From Pseudomonas putida (GTDB lineage Bacteria; Pseudomonadota; Gammaproteobacteria; Pseudomonadales; Pseudomonadaceae), in contig NZ_JANHLE010000001.1 in assembly GCF_028682475.1 (NCBI RefSeq), positions 248,001 to 312,000 of the forward strand: a DNA stretch of 64,000 bases. Reading direction: 5' to 3'. A program made the translations under genes and the position numbers. This document shows positions 35,830 to 45,395 of this stretch, in pieces. Under the pieces are notes generated by a model. It worked only from the letters and a program-made list of their open reading frames with translations, made no database searches and was not told the DNA's origin. The first letter of the stretch is position 1, and every line of letters starts with the position of its first letter.

Positions 35830-38800
35830 TCACCAGGTCCAGGGCTTCCACCAGCTCGGTGTAGCGCCAGCGCCGGCTGCTGCACCGCTACCGTTGAGCT
35901 GTAGGTTGATCTCGTGAATCTCTTGCGAGAGCCCGGTAATCATTGTGCTCGCCGCGCGCCCACATTTTTTGTACAGGGTAACGGCCTCCTGCATGTGCGC
36001 ACGGGCTTTCTCCAACCGGGCAATTCTCTTCAGCACCATGGCGTACACGCTCAGGCAGTCGGCAAACGCCCGGATGTCTGCCTTTCTGACGCTTCTGAAG
36101 GTTTCGACACCACGCGCCAGATAGGCCTCTGCTTCCTCATAACGCTCTTGCTTGAAGTAGACCGAACCGAGCAGGTAGCAGGAATGCGCGATGCGCTGAT
36201 CGTTGCTGGCCAATGCCGATTCACGCAGATACAACACTTGCACAAACAGCTGCTCGGCCTCCTCCAGGCGGTTCTGTTCTTCACGCAAGGCCGCCAGGCC
36301 ATTGAACACGATGGCGCGGTCAGCCGTGTCTATTTCACTAAGGTCTTTGGCAATGTCCAGGGCTTCGAGGAAGCACTGCTCCGCCAACAAGAACTGGCCA
36401 CTGTCTTTGTATTCCACGGCCAGATTGTTCAGGTACATCACCAGAGCGCAGCGTGTAGCCGAATCTCTGGCCATGAGCCGACGGTGGGCCAGCTCAGCCT
36501 GAAGGTGGTTTTGGTCCAGCCTGAACGTCAGGCACTGGTTGAACATCTCCTGAGCGCTACGGGTGTCTCCGGTCTGTGCAGGAAAGTGGCGACTGCGCTC
36601 GACGGCATTGCCCAGCACCTCTTGCGCTTCAACCAGCGCGCCTTGCTTGAGCAACAGTTGCCCCAGGTTGCACTCCAGCGTGTAGAGCTGTTGATGGTCA
36701 TCGGGCGTCGTATCACCAAAGATTGCGTACGCTATCTGGTAGGCCTCAACAGCGTCCTTGACCTTGTCCAGGCCCGCGCACACGTTCGCATAGGTCACCA
36801 GCGCATGGATGTGAGTCGGGTGCCAGCTGGGTAGCGAGTCTCCAGCAGCCTCCAGCGCTTTGGCCGCGAATGCGCGAGCCCGGATGTAATCCTGCTTATC
36901 GCAGTAGGTGTCCGCCAGTACGACGGTCAGGGTAATGAAGTCGATGTCGAACGCGTCGAAAACCTTGGCCGCCATTTTGAAGCCATCGAGCAGCGTTGCT
37001 TCTGCCGCGTCGAGATTCCCCTGGTCCCTGTAGGTCAGACCCAGATTGCTGAGTATCTGTACCAGGTCTCGATTGCCATGCGGATAAGCCGCCAACTGGA
37101 TCTTGTAAGCGTTGCTCCCGAGGCGCGCCGCCTCTGCAAGATCACCTTGCTGATAGCGGGCCAGCGCAATAACCGCCAACACCTTGCCGACTTCCGGATG
37201 ATCCTTGCCGAACGCGGCTTCAAACTGCGCCAACACCTGCCGTTCAAGGCGTTCCGCCTTTTCCGGACGGCGACTGGCAAGGTACATCGCGGCCAGGTTG
37301 GCGTTGTTACGCGCCTGCAGCGTGAGGTTGTTGTCAAAGCGTCCGGCAATCAATTCGGCAACAAATGCACACCAGGCTTCGCACAGCGCGTTGTACGAAA
37401 GGTCGATGAACTGATGGGTAATCTGGTTGCAAACGGCCAGATCTTCGACAGCCAGAGGAAACCAGAGCGGCGAGCAGGCTTTCCAGGCGGCGGTAATACC
37501 CGCTATCGCCTGGTCGTGTTCTGCGTGTTGAGCACCGAGCGTGGCGAAGGCTTGCATCAAGGTTGCCGGGGCAGACTGGTAGCAAGCAACGACGCACAGC
37601 GGCTTTTGCAGATCCCACCGCAGGGTGTCCAAGGCCACGGCGTCGTCAGGATCCAGGGCAAGCAGTTCACAGGCTTGGAAAATGCGCTCGGCGATGACCA
37701 GCGCAGTGAAGCTGCCCAAGGCATTACTCAGCGACGGATGCTGGCTATTGCTCGCCCACCCGACGATCAGAATGATTTCCTGGCGAATGAGGATTTCATC
37801 GGCACCCTGCATGACAGCAGACTGCAACGACGAATGCATCAGTTGCTCACGCCCCTCATAGCGCACCAGGTAAGGACGCAAAACCGAGAGCACGCGGCTC
37901 ATGAGCAACTGCGGTGCGCGCTTCTGCCCACTCTCGCCTTCGGGCTCATCGCTGTCGCTTGCCAGCAGCAGGGCCAGCTGGCGCTCGGAAAGCCCCGCCC
38001 GCGAGGCGCACAGATACTGTGCCGCGCGGGAAACGATCTGCGGATGGTTCGCCGTGCTCAGATCAAGGTCCCAGGCATTGAGCATCGAGCGGAACAGGCT
38101 TCCTGCATCCGGATGCTCCAGCAACACCTGAATATCTTGCTCAAGCGTTTCATGGGCCGAACGTATGCGCATTTGTTCGAGGACAACCCGCATGTACACC
38201 GGCAAGGCCATTGCCGGTGCCTGGATCAGCTGGTTGACGAGGGCTTCGGGTAAACGCTTGCGGTAGTTGATCGTGTAGGTATCGATCATTCTGCGCAAAA
38301 GCGCGGCATCCGCCCGCTCAAGCCCATAGCGCCAGACGGCCTCCTCGCCTGCATCCAGGCTCGCTGTCGCCGACAGAATGACAATCACCTGTTCAGGCAG
38401 GGCCAGCTTCTGCAACTGGCGCAGGACCTGGCTGGGGTTGTCGAAGCGTTCGATGCCGTCCAGGAGCAGGACCAGCGGCTTGCCTTGCGCCGTGGCGACG
38501 CTTCGCGACAGCAGCTGGACCAAGGCCTGCCACTTTTCGTTCCCGGAGGGCACTTGAGTCAATGCTTGTTCTGGCGTCACGCGGCCTTCAAGCAGCACCT
38601 GAATGTCGTCAAGCCACTGATCGATGCCTCGTTTACCATCGGCACCGATGTGAAAGTCGAGGACCCTGGCGCCGGCAAGCAGTGGCTGTCGCGGCAGGTT
38701 GCGCGCCAGATAGGCCATCAAGGCGCTTTTGCCCGCGCCCGGTTCACCGATAATCAGCGCAGGTCGCTTTTCTTTGCCGCTCAGCCGGTGATGGCAGTAC

Positions 38801-39570
38801 CCCAATACCGCCTCGCAAGACCCGGTTGGCGGTACATAGAACTTCAGGCGCGTCGTGGCAAAGTTCTCATGCGGCAGGCGCAGCAAAGCCAAGGCGCCCT
38901 GCTTTTCCGGATAGCGCCGGTCCAGCTCCTGCAGCAACTGAGCCTTTACCGACTCACCAAAGGCTTCAACCGATTCGTAGTTGTCGATTTCGATGACGCC
39001 CGACTCGCGGAGCTTGTGCTTGAGCACCTCGAGTTTGCCATTGCCCGGGTCATAGAAATCCGTGGGCTGAGCGCCGCCTGACTGGCGGTACAAATCGGCG
39101 GTGAGGGCGTTGCTGCGTAAATAGAACAGCGCTTCGGCACGGCCCTGCTGCTGGCCCTCAAGGGCGTAGTCAAACTCAAGCTCGGTCACGCTGATGTTCT
39201 TGTCCAGCGCTGTCTGGATCTTGCCGACGTACTCGCTGAGTTCCTTACCCTGCAGGTAGTCATTGAGCATCGCCTGGTCGGGTACCCAACCATAACGTTC
39301 GCCCAGAAAGCCGATGAAGAACGGTGGGAATTCGCGGCAGCGGTCAATTTCGTTCAGGCAGACCGCAACGGTCGTGCCTTTTTCAGCTTCCTGCTCGGTG
39401 ATGCCCCAGCGCAGATCAATTTCAGTGAAGCCCACGCCCCGGCTTTCACACGCCTCACGCACTTCGGGAAAAACCCGCGTCAGCAGGTAGTGTCGCTCGG
39501 CCTGCATATCCTTGAATGTTGAGGAAAGGAAGACCCTGATTTCCCTGACTGTGCTGCTGTCGTTTTGCAT
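35830..39570 (-). CDS. Large STAND-type NTPase: DUF4062 domain, NACHT/AAA-like ATPase, TPR array
   Basis: The 1246-residue protein (ATG 39570; the frame extends to 39627) starts with a DUF4062-type domain (VFLSSTFKDMQAERHYLL; FIGFLGERYGWVP). A P-loop NTPase follows, with Walker A GEPGAGKS at about 275-282 and Walker B LVLLLDGIE at about 366-374. A winged-helix-like region and then TPR-like repeats cover about 770-1220 (for example LGLTYRDQGNLDAAEATL and YLNNLAVEYKDSGQFLLAEQ). This order resembles eukaryotic NPHP3/TEP1-type proteins and bacterial STAND sensors that recognise phage or stress signals. It faces the SLOG-like gene divergently. No signal peptide or membrane helix is seen, and no nuclease or TIR effector was identified. 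Confidence 0.85.
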   Translation of the reverse strand: MQNDSSTVREIRVFLSSTFKDMQAERHYLLTRVFPEVREACESRGVGFTEIDLRWGITEQEAEKGTTVAVCLNEIDRCREFPPFFIGFLGERYGWVPDQAMLNDYLQGKELSEYVGKIQTALDKNISVTELEFDYALEGQQQGRAEALFYLRSNALTADLYRQSGGAQPTDFYDPGNGKLEVLKHKLRESGVIEIDNYESVEAFGESVKAQLLQELDRRYPEKQGALALLRLPHENFATTRLKFYVPPTGSCEAVLGYCHHRLSGKEKRPALIIGEPGAGKSALMAYLARNLPRQPLLAGARVLDFHIGADGKRGIDQWLDDIQVLLEGRVTPEQALTQVPSGNEKWQALVQLLSRSVATAQGKPLVLLLDGIERFDNPSQVLRQLQKLALPEQVIVILSATASLDAGEEAVWRYGLERADAALLRRMIDTYTINYRKRLPEALVNQLIQAPAMALPVYMRVVLEQMRIRSAHETLEQDIQVLLEHPDAGSLFRSMLNAWDLDLSTANHPQIVSRAAQYLCASRAGLSERQLALLLASDSDEPEGESGQKRAPQLLMSRVLSVLRPYLVRYEGREQLMHSSLQSAVMQGADEILIRQEIILIVGWASNSQHPSLSNALGSFTALVIAERIFQACELLALDPDDAVALDTLRWDLQKPLCVVACYQSAPATLMQAFATLGAQHAEHDQAIAGITAAWKACSPLWFPLAVEDLAVCNQITHQFIDLSYNALCEAWCAFVAELIAGRFDNNLTLQARNNANLAAMYLASRRPEKAERLERQVLAQFEAAFGKDHPEVGKVLAVIALARYQQGDLAEAARLGSNAYKIQLAAYPHGNRDLVQILSNLGLTYRDQGNLDAAEATLLDGFKMAAKVFDAFDIDFITLTVVLADTYCDKQDYIRARAFAAKALEAAGDSLPSWHPTHIHALVTYANVCAGLDKVKDAVEAYQIAYAIFGDTTPDDHQQLYTLECNLGQLLLKQGALVEAQEVLGNAVERSRHFPAQTGDTRSAQEMFNQCLTFRLDQNHLQAELAHRRLMARDSATRCALVMYLNNLAVEYKDSGQFLLAEQCFLEALDIAKDLSEIDTADRAIVFNGLAALREEQNRLEEAEQLFVQVLYLRESALASNDQRIAHSCYLLGSVYFKQERYEEAEAYLARGVETFRSVRKADIRAFADCLSVYAMVLKRIARLEKARAHMQEAVTLYKKCGRAASTMITGLSQEIHEINLQLNGSGAAAGAGATPSWWKPWTW

Positions 39571-39753
39571 GAAGACGTCCGTGAGCAAGCTCGAAGCCGA
39601 TAATGGCCAATCAATATCAAGCAGCATTTAAAGCTGATTTTGAGCGGCCACGCAATAATCGGAAAGAATTTCACAATAATGTCCCTGTACGCCTCCTCAT
39701 CTTTATCCCGGCTCGATATGCTGGCGCTCTTTGAGTAAAGGCATATTGATGTC

Positions 39754-41553
39754 ATGTCGAGTTTCAGCAGTAGGCCCAGTGCGCTGGATGCGCGCCCGTT
39801 GATGCGTGAATCCACAGGTGTGAGCCAGCCCCTTTCCATCGTCATCGGTGTCAGCGGGCATCGCGACGTGCTTGCCCAGGACGCGGCGCGAATCGAACGT
39901 CAGTTTCGAGAGCTGATCGAGTCATTGCGTCGGCAGTACCCCGACCTTGCCCTGCGGGTGATCACCGGGCTTGCCGAAGGGGCCGATCAGCTGATCGCCC
40001 GAACGGCCCTTGCGCTGCGTAAGGAAGGCGTGCCGGTTGAGCCGGTAACGGTGTATCCGATGCCGCTGGCGCACTACCGCGAAGACTTCCACGGCGCGGC
40101 GCTAGCGGCCTTCGAGGCGCTCCACGCCGAGCTGGAAGCGCTCGGCCTGCCGATAGTTGAACTACCGCCAGTGAGTGATCGCCTGCAGGCCTACTGCAAT
40201 CTGGGCGATTACCTGCTGAACAAGTCCGATGTGCTGGTGGTGATCTGGGATGGCAACCTTTCGGCCAATCAGGGCGCGCAGCCCAAGCCCGGCGGCACCG
40301 AGCACATCACCTTGCAGGCGCTGCAACCGCTGGAAATGCTGGCGCGCACACGAGACACGGCCAGCCAGCTGCGCAACGACATCAGCCGCTACCTGCACGA
40401 CGTCGACACCGTTCCGGTGTACCGCATCAGTGCCAATCGCCAGTCTGCCAGTGCCATCGATCAGCACTGCGGCTACATCCTCAGTGCCAGCGCCGAGGGT
40501 GTCAGTGTCAGCGCGCAACCGCCTGCCCACACCCTGGCGCATCTGCGCGAGTTGAACCGGTCGAGCCGGGCCCTGGCCCAGAACAGCAAGGGTCAAGGCC
40601 ATTGGCCGAGCGACGACCAACCGTTCTACAACCAGCGTTCTGCCGACTTGAAGTCGATTGCCGAGCTCTTCCAGCGCTTTGACGGCCTGGCCAACGCCAT
40701 GCAACTCAAGACCGACCGTACCCATCGCACCGTGGCCGGACTGACCCTGCTGCTGACCAGCGTGTTCCTGTTCTACGCAAAAATCCTTCCTGTCGCGCTG
40801 GTGCTGGCCGGCTATGTCTGCCTGTTCGTGCTGTCCTTTCTCTGGTACCTGCGGGCCAAGCCCAACCGGACCAAGTTTCGCTACGCCTTCTACCGCGCCG
40901 TTTCCGAGTCGTTGCGTATCGAGTTCTTCTGGCAAGCGCTGGGCCTGGTCGATCCACAAGGCAATGCTTCACTGGCGCAACGGCTGCCGGCCCAGGGTCA
41001 GGACAAGCGCCGCACCATCGTCTCGCTGATCAGACAAGCATCGCTGGGCGGCCACCAGGCAAACGTCCCACCGGTCGAACGCAACAAAGTGCTTCAAGAC
41101 TGGATTGCCGCACAGCGCGCGTATTACCACAAAGCCCGACATCGTCTGCACATCAAGCACGAGAAGATCGAGCGGGTGGTCAAGGCAACCATCTGCATTC
41201 CAGTGGTTCTCTGCGTCGTGCTGCTGTCGTTCTATTCCTTCTTCAAGCACACCACCTTGCCTGGGCTGGAGCTGGCCTGGAAAGACCTGATCGTGTTTGC
41301 GATCGGCTGGATTCCGGTGATCGGCGCGGTGCTGGAGCTGCACGCCAATAACACCTCGATCAAGGAACTGCATGCGCAGTACCAATCGACCGAGCGCTAC
41401 CTTGAGCGCGTCGAAGCCCTGATGGCGAGCCCACAAGCGGCAGACATGGGCGCGGCCGTGTTCGAAGTGGTCGGCGTCGAGTTGTCCCGTGAGCACATGA
41501 GCTGGTTGGCCACCACCGAACGCAAGGCGATTGTTCCCGCCCATGGCGGTTGA
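39754..41553 (+). CDS. SLOG-like sensor protein with four membrane helices
   Basis: The first 180 of 599 residues form a Rossmann-like SLOG/LOG-type domain: VIGVSGHRD (30-38), VITGLAEGADQL (69-80), SDVLVVIWDGN (158-168) and GGTEHIT (180-186). Two hydrophobic pairs follow (about 327-366 and 476-527), separated by a charged cytoplasmic loop. The tail (EHMSWLATTERKAI) resembles the end of SLATT-type proteins. SLOG domains bind or process nucleotide signals in conflict systems, so this may be a ligand-gated membrane sensor. It starts 183 bases from the divergent STAND gene and is followed closely by a patatin gene. Confidence 0.75.
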   Translation: MSSFSSRPSALDARPLMRESTGVSQPLSIVIGVSGHRDVLAQDAARIERQFRELIESLRRQYPDLALRVITGLAEGADQLIARTALALRKEGVPVEPVTVYPMPLAHYREDFHGAALAAFEALHAELEALGLPIVELPPVSDRLQAYCNLGDYLLNKSDVLVVIWDGNLSANQGAQPKPGGTEHITLQALQPLEMLARTRDTASQLRNDISRYLHDVDTVPVYRISANRQSASAIDQHCGYILSASAEGVSVSAQPPAHTLAHLRELNRSSRALAQNSKGQGHWPSDDQPFYNQRSADLKSIAELFQRFDGLANAMQLKTDRTHRTVAGLTLLLTSVFLFYAKILPVALVLAGYVCLFVLSFLWYLRAKPNRTKFRYAFYRAVSESLRIEFFWQALGLVDPQGNASLAQRLPAQGQDKRRTIVSLIRQASLGGHQANVPPVERNKVLQDWIAAQRAYYHKARHRLHIKHEKIERVVKATICIPVVLCVVLLSFYSFFKHTTLPGLELAWKDLIVFAIGWIPVIGAVLELHANNTSIKELHAQYQSTERYLERVEALMASPQAADMGAAVFEVVGVELSREHMSWLATTERKAIVPAHGG

Positions 41554-41585
41554 GCGCCAATCAACTACATAAAAGGAAGCCTGTA

Positions 41586-42740
41586 GTGAACTCAGTCCTT
41601 CAGGGCATGGTACGAAGCGCGGGCAAAAAGCGCCTGCTGACCATCGATGGCGGTGGCATACGCGGCGTGATCGCAGTAGAGATACTCGCCGAGATCGAAC
41701 GCCTGCTGCGCGTGAGCACGGGTAACCCACAGTTGCGGTTGTCCGACTGGTTCCACTTCGTCTCCGGCTGCAGCACCGGCGCCATACTGGCAGCCGGATT
41801 GTCGCTGGGCATGGCAGTCGATGAACTGCGCGACCTGTACAGCAGCTCCGGCCAGCGCATGTTCAAACGTGCGGGCTGGTGGCAACGGCTGGGGTTTCAT
41901 CGCTACGTTCACGGCGAGTTGGAGCGCCTGATGAAGGAGCGCTTCGGCGAGCACACCACGCTGGGCTCCGAGCAACTGAAAACCCTGCTGATGGTGGTGC
42001 TCAAAAACGCCACCACAGACTCGCCCTGGCTGCTCACCAACAACCCCTACGCGCAGTTCAACCAGCCGGGCCCAGGCTGCAACCTGGACCTGCCACTGTG
42101 GCGCATTGTGCGCGCCAGCACCGCTGCGCCGACGTTCTTTGCGCCCGAAACCATCCATTTTCCGGGGCTGAAAAAGCCCTTCGTGTTCATTGACGGCGGC
42201 CTTACCCCTTACAACAACCCGGCGTTCATCTCCTACCTCAGTGCCACACTGCCCGCCTATCGCATGGGCTGGAAAACCGGTGAAGACGACATGCTGCTGG
42301 TGTCGGTGGGGACCGGCCTGCACCCGGCCTCGGCACCGGAGCTGACACCCCGACAGATGAACCTGCTTTATACCGCCACCTCGACACCGGCCGGCCTGAT
42401 GCTGGCGTCGGCGAACCAGCAAGACATGCTGTGCCGGGCGTTTGGTAAATGCGTCGCGGGTGACCCGCTGGACAGTGAACTGGGCGACATGATCGGCATG
42501 CAGAGCAGTGCGCCGTTGTTCACCTATGCGCGTTACAACGTCGACCTGACCAGCCAGGGCCTGGCCTCGATAGGCTGCGAACAACTGATTGGCCGCAACC
42601 TGCACCGCCTCGACGCTACCGAGCTGATCCATGACATGCAGACCGTAGGCCGGGCAGTGGCGAAAAGCAGGGTTCGCCTGGAGCATTTCGAGCGGTTTAT
42701 CGAGCAGGTGCCTGCGCAGCAACGGCAGGCGATTGCCTGA
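41586..42740 (+). CDS. Patatin-like phospholipase (CapV-like)
   Basis: I choose a GTG start at 41586 because AAAAGGAAG lies 7 bases upstream; the in-frame ATG at 41550 overlaps the previous gene and has no such site. The 384-residue enzyme has the oxyanion loop DGGGIRG (21-27), nucleophile S63 in GCSTG and catalytic D203 in DGG. This is a complete patatin Ser-Asp dyad. The KRLLTIDGGGIRG start resembles CapV-type effectors that degrade membrane lipids when triggered. It is 32 bases after the SLOG-like gene, which suggests one operon and a role as effector. No cyclase gene is nearby. Confidence 0.88.
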   Translation: MNSVLQGMVRSAGKKRLLTIDGGGIRGVIAVEILAEIERLLRVSTGNPQLRLSDWFHFVSGCSTGAILAAGLSLGMAVDELRDLYSSSGQRMFKRAGWWQRLGFHRYVHGELERLMKERFGEHTTLGSEQLKTLLMVVLKNATTDSPWLLTNNPYAQFNQPGPGCNLDLPLWRIVRASTAAPTFFAPETIHFPGLKKPFVFIDGGLTPYNNPAFISYLSATLPAYRMGWKTGEDDMLLVSVGTGLHPASAPELTPRQMNLLYTATSTPAGLMLASANQQDMLCRAFGKCVAGDPLDSELGDMIGMQSSAPLFTYARYNVDLTSQGLASIGCEQLIGRNLHRLDATELIHDMQTVGRAVAKSRVRLEHFERFIEQVPAQQRQAIA

Positions 42741-42775
42741 AAACCCCTGCGCGGGGTGCGGCGGGATGGAATGGG

Positions 42776-42850
42776 GTGGGAGCGGGCTTGCCCCGCGATA
42801 GCGACCTGTCAGCCACATCGCATCGCGGGGCAAGCCCGCTCCCACCGGGG
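42776..42850. repeat. Paired REP element
   Basis: GTGGGAGCGGGCTTGCCCCG and its inverted copy flank a loop of about 20 bases downstream of the patatin gene. Confidence 0.9.
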
Positions 42851-42852
42851 TG

Positions 42853-43006
42853 CTAGGCCACCCGCTCGAGGTAACTCGACTCGCCGCCACCCGTCGCGCC
42901 CGACAACCAGCGCCAGACGAAACTCAGCGTGGTACGCCCTGCTGGGTCAACGCCGACCGTGCTTTGCGATTGTGCAAACGCTCGCTGATGTGCGGAAGGT
43001 CGCAAC
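42853..43006 (-). CDS. Possible small protein of about 50 residues (TTG start), uncertain
   Basis: A minus-strand frame ending at 42853 reads RPSAHQRAFAQSQSTVGV, LSFVWRWLSGATGGGESSYL. A TTG near 43006 has GAGG at 8 bases; no ATG is in frame close by. The tryptophan-rich, glycine-rich tail looks protein-like but I know no family. It could be chance. Confidence 0.2.
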
Positions 43007-43033
43007 TCATAAACCTCGCATCCTTGTAGGCAA

Positions 43034-43366
43034 TCAATGGCGTCGATAGCTTTTTTTGCCGCTTGGCGTCAGACAATAAACGCCACCTCGTGGTCCAGTG
43101 CAGAAGCTACCAGACCCACAGCCACAGGTGTTACTTGCGCCTTGCAGCGCCTGCACAGCTGGCCGTACCGGGCTGACGCCAAGGTAGGCGCTGCAGCTTT
43201 TTTTCGAGCCGCTGATCGAGCCGTCGTTGCACAGGAACAGGTCGCCATCACACCCGGCGATACCGCCTTTGCGGCCGGAGCAAGGCGTGTTGGCAGCCAG
43301 AGCACTGGACGTGCCGAGCAGCATGATCAGGGCCAGGCCCAGCAAATGGGGAACAGTGCGCACCAC
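43034..43366 (-). CDS. Small exported cysteine-rich protein, unknown function
   Basis: The start is a GTG at 43366 with a perfect GGAGG 7 bases upstream; longer versions of the frame read through the adjacent REP element. The 110-residue product has a signal peptide (LGLALIMLLGTSSALA) and CSGRKGGIAGCDGDLFLCND followed by SISGSKKSC, plus a second cysteine group (NTCGCGSGSFC). It ends in GPRGGVYCLTPSGKKSYRRH. Conserved Pseudomonas hypothetical proteins share the C-S-G-KKGGI and CNDGS-S-SKK pattern. Disulfide-stabilised periplasmic localisation is likely; the role is unknown. Confidence 0.7.
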   Translation of the reverse strand: MVRTVPHLLGLALIMLLGTSSALAANTPCSGRKGGIAGCDGDLFLCNDGSISGSKKSCSAYLGVSPVRPAVQALQGASNTCGCGSGSFCTGPRGGVYCLTPSGKKSYRRH

Positions 43367-43424
43367 GGCAAGGCCTCCAATAAGATGGCCACATGCTATC
43401 ACCCAGACAACACCAATCACACCC

Positions 43425-43496
43425 GGTGGGAGCGGGCTTGCCCCGCGATGCGATGTGACTGACAGACCGCAATCGCGGGGCAAGCCCGCTCCTACC
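43425..43496. repeat. Paired REP element
   Basis: GGTGGGAGCGGGCTTGCCCC and an inverted copy flank a loop between the cysteine-rich protein gene and the amidohydrolase gene. Confidence 0.9.
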
Positions 43497-43522
43497 GTAG
43501 CTCCAGCAATACAGCTGCTGGA

Positions 43523-45352
43523 TCAGAAGGCGAAACACGAACAGCCCAAAACACCCCAGAAGCCCTGATAGTCGCTCACCGGCACCGTAGACTGTCGCGC
43601 ACGCTCATGGCTATGGGCGTGCACCGCACACGCCCCCAGACACTGATGCACCGCCGGCGCCACTGGCCGCCAATGACCAGCCACCTTCGCCACCGGCGAC
43701 CACTCCGGCAGCACCGGCAGCGCTGGCGGGCCGAGCTTGTCGAACTCGCCGGCGCCATACACCACCTTGCCACCCACCACCGTCAGCACCGACTCGATCC
43801 ACTTGATCGACTCCTCACCGACACTGAAATAGTCCGCCGATAACGCCACCAGATCAGCCAACTGCCCCACCTTGATCTGCCCCTTCTTGCCCTGCTCGCT
43901 GGAGAACCAGGCGCTGCCATGGGTAAACAACTCCAGCGCGACATCACGTGACAAGCCTTGCGGCTGCAACGCCATACCGCCCACCGTCCGACCGCTCACC
44001 AGCCAATACAGCGAAGTCCACGGGTTGTAGCTGGACACCCGGGTAGCATCGGTCCCCGCCCCCACCGGCACACCCTCGCTGAGCATGCGCTGGATCGGCG
44101 GGGTGTGCTCAGCGGCCTGGGCGCCATAGCGGTCGACAAAATACTCACCCTGAAACGCCATGCGGTCCTGAATGGCGATACCACCACCCAGCGCCCTCAC
44201 CCGCTCGATGTTCTGCGGGGTAATGGTTTCGGCATGGTCGAAGAACCACGGCAACCCATTGAACGGAATATCGCGGTCAACCTTCTCGAACACATCCAGC
44301 ATGCGCGAGATCGATTCGTTGTAAGTGGCATGCAAGCGAAACGGCCAACGCTGCTCGACCAGGTGACGCACCACCGGCTCCAGCTCCTGTTCCATGGTTT
44401 GCGGCAGGTCCGGGCGCGGTTCGAGGAAGTCCTCAAAGTCAGCCGCAGAAAACACCAGCATCTCGCCCGCGCCGTTGTGGCGGAAGAAATCGTCACCGTC
44501 GCCAGGTTTCACGATGTTGCTCCAGTTCTTGAAGTCGCTCAGTTCTTCCTTGGGCTTTTGGGTAAACAGGTTGTAGGCAATGCGGATACTCAGCTGCCCC
44601 TGCTTGGCCAGTTCCTGGATCACCGCATAATCGTCCGGGTAGTTCTGATAACCACCACCGGCATCGATGGCACTGGTAAGGCCCAGCCTATTCAGCTCGC
44701 GCATGAACTGCCGGGTAGAGTTGACCTGATACTCCAGCGGCAGCTTCGGCCCCTTGGCCAGCGTGGCGTAGAGAATAGTGGCGTTGGGACGGGCAATCAG
44801 CATGCCGGTCGGTTCGCCCTTGCTGTCACGCTGGATTTCACCGCCAGGCGGGTTGGGCGTGTCCTTGCTGTAGCCCACGGCCTTGAGCGCGGCGCGGTTG
44901 AGCAGCGCGCGGTCGTATAGATGAAGGATGAACACCGGCGTATCCGGCGCCGCGCGGTTGATTTCCTCAAGAGTGGGCATGCGCTTTTCCGCAAACTGAA
45001 ACTCGTTCCAGCCGCCAACCACCCGCACCCACTGCGGCGCGGGCGTGCGCTCGGCCTGGTCCTTGAGCATGCGCAAGGCATCGGCCAGCGACGGCACGCC
45101 TTCCCAGCGCAGCTCCAGGTTGTAATTGAGGCCACCACGGATCAGATGCAGGTGCGAGTCGTTGAGACCGGGAATCACCGTGCGCTGGTTAAGGTCGATG
45201 AGCTCAGTGGCACCACCGCGCTGGGCCATCGCCTCGGCATCGCTACCGACGGCAATGAAGCGCCCGTCCTCGATCGCCACCGCCGTGGCGCTGCGCTTAT
45301 CGCGGTCGACGGTGTGGATACGGCCATTGAAGAGGATCAGATCTGCAGACAT
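43523..45352 (-). CDS. Amidohydrolase of the YtcJ/LAF3-like (Amidohydro_3) type
   Basis: ATG 45352 follows AGGGGG, and the protein has 609 residues. The N-terminal beta sandwich (ADLILFNGRIHTVD) precedes a metal-dependent barrel: VIPGLNDSHLHLIRGG with metal-binding D-x-H-x-H, RWPFRLHATYNES and FFDHAETIT with histidines, and GAGTDATRVSSYNPW with the catalytic aspartate. Members hydrolyse amide or formamide bonds of varied small molecules. The C-terminal 40 residues are cysteine/histidine-containing and unusual. It is 43 bases after the ABM-domain gene on the same strand, so an operon is likely. Confidence 0.9.
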   Translation of the reverse strand: MSADLILFNGRIHTVDRDKRSATAVAIEDGRFIAVGSDAEAMAQRGGATELIDLNQRTVIPGLNDSHLHLIRGGLNYNLELRWEGVPSLADALRMLKDQAERTPAPQWVRVVGGWNEFQFAEKRMPTLEEINRAAPDTPVFILHLYDRALLNRAALKAVGYSKDTPNPPGGEIQRDSKGEPTGMLIARPNATILYATLAKGPKLPLEYQVNSTRQFMRELNRLGLTSAIDAGGGYQNYPDDYAVIQELAKQGQLSIRIAYNLFTQKPKEELSDFKNWSNIVKPGDGDDFFRHNGAGEMLVFSAADFEDFLEPRPDLPQTMEQELEPVVRHLVEQRWPFRLHATYNESISRMLDVFEKVDRDIPFNGLPWFFDHAETITPQNIERVRALGGGIAIQDRMAFQGEYFVDRYGAQAAEHTPPIQRMLSEGVPVGAGTDATRVSSYNPWTSLYWLVSGRTVGGMALQPQGLSRDVALELFTHGSAWFSSEQGKKGQIKVGQLADLVALSADYFSVGEESIKWIESVLTVVGGKVVYGAGEFDKLGPPALPVLPEWSPVAKVAGHWRPVAPAVHQCLGACAVHAHSHERARQSTVPVSDYQGFWGVLGCSCFAF

Positions 45353-45395
45353 GGAACCCCCTGAAAAAGTGGCGTGGAAACCTCGGTGTTTGCAA

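Larger units (their letters stand above)
42741..43033. other. REP-containing region, possible small gene on the minus strand
   Basis: The first 110 bases hold a REP pair. The remainder holds one weak small-gene candidate (42853-43006, described separately). Confidence 0.5.

Noticed and set aside
39754..42740. Classical CBASS operon
   Set aside because: A patatin effector is present, but no CD-NTase cyclase or Cap2/Cap3 gene was found nearby.
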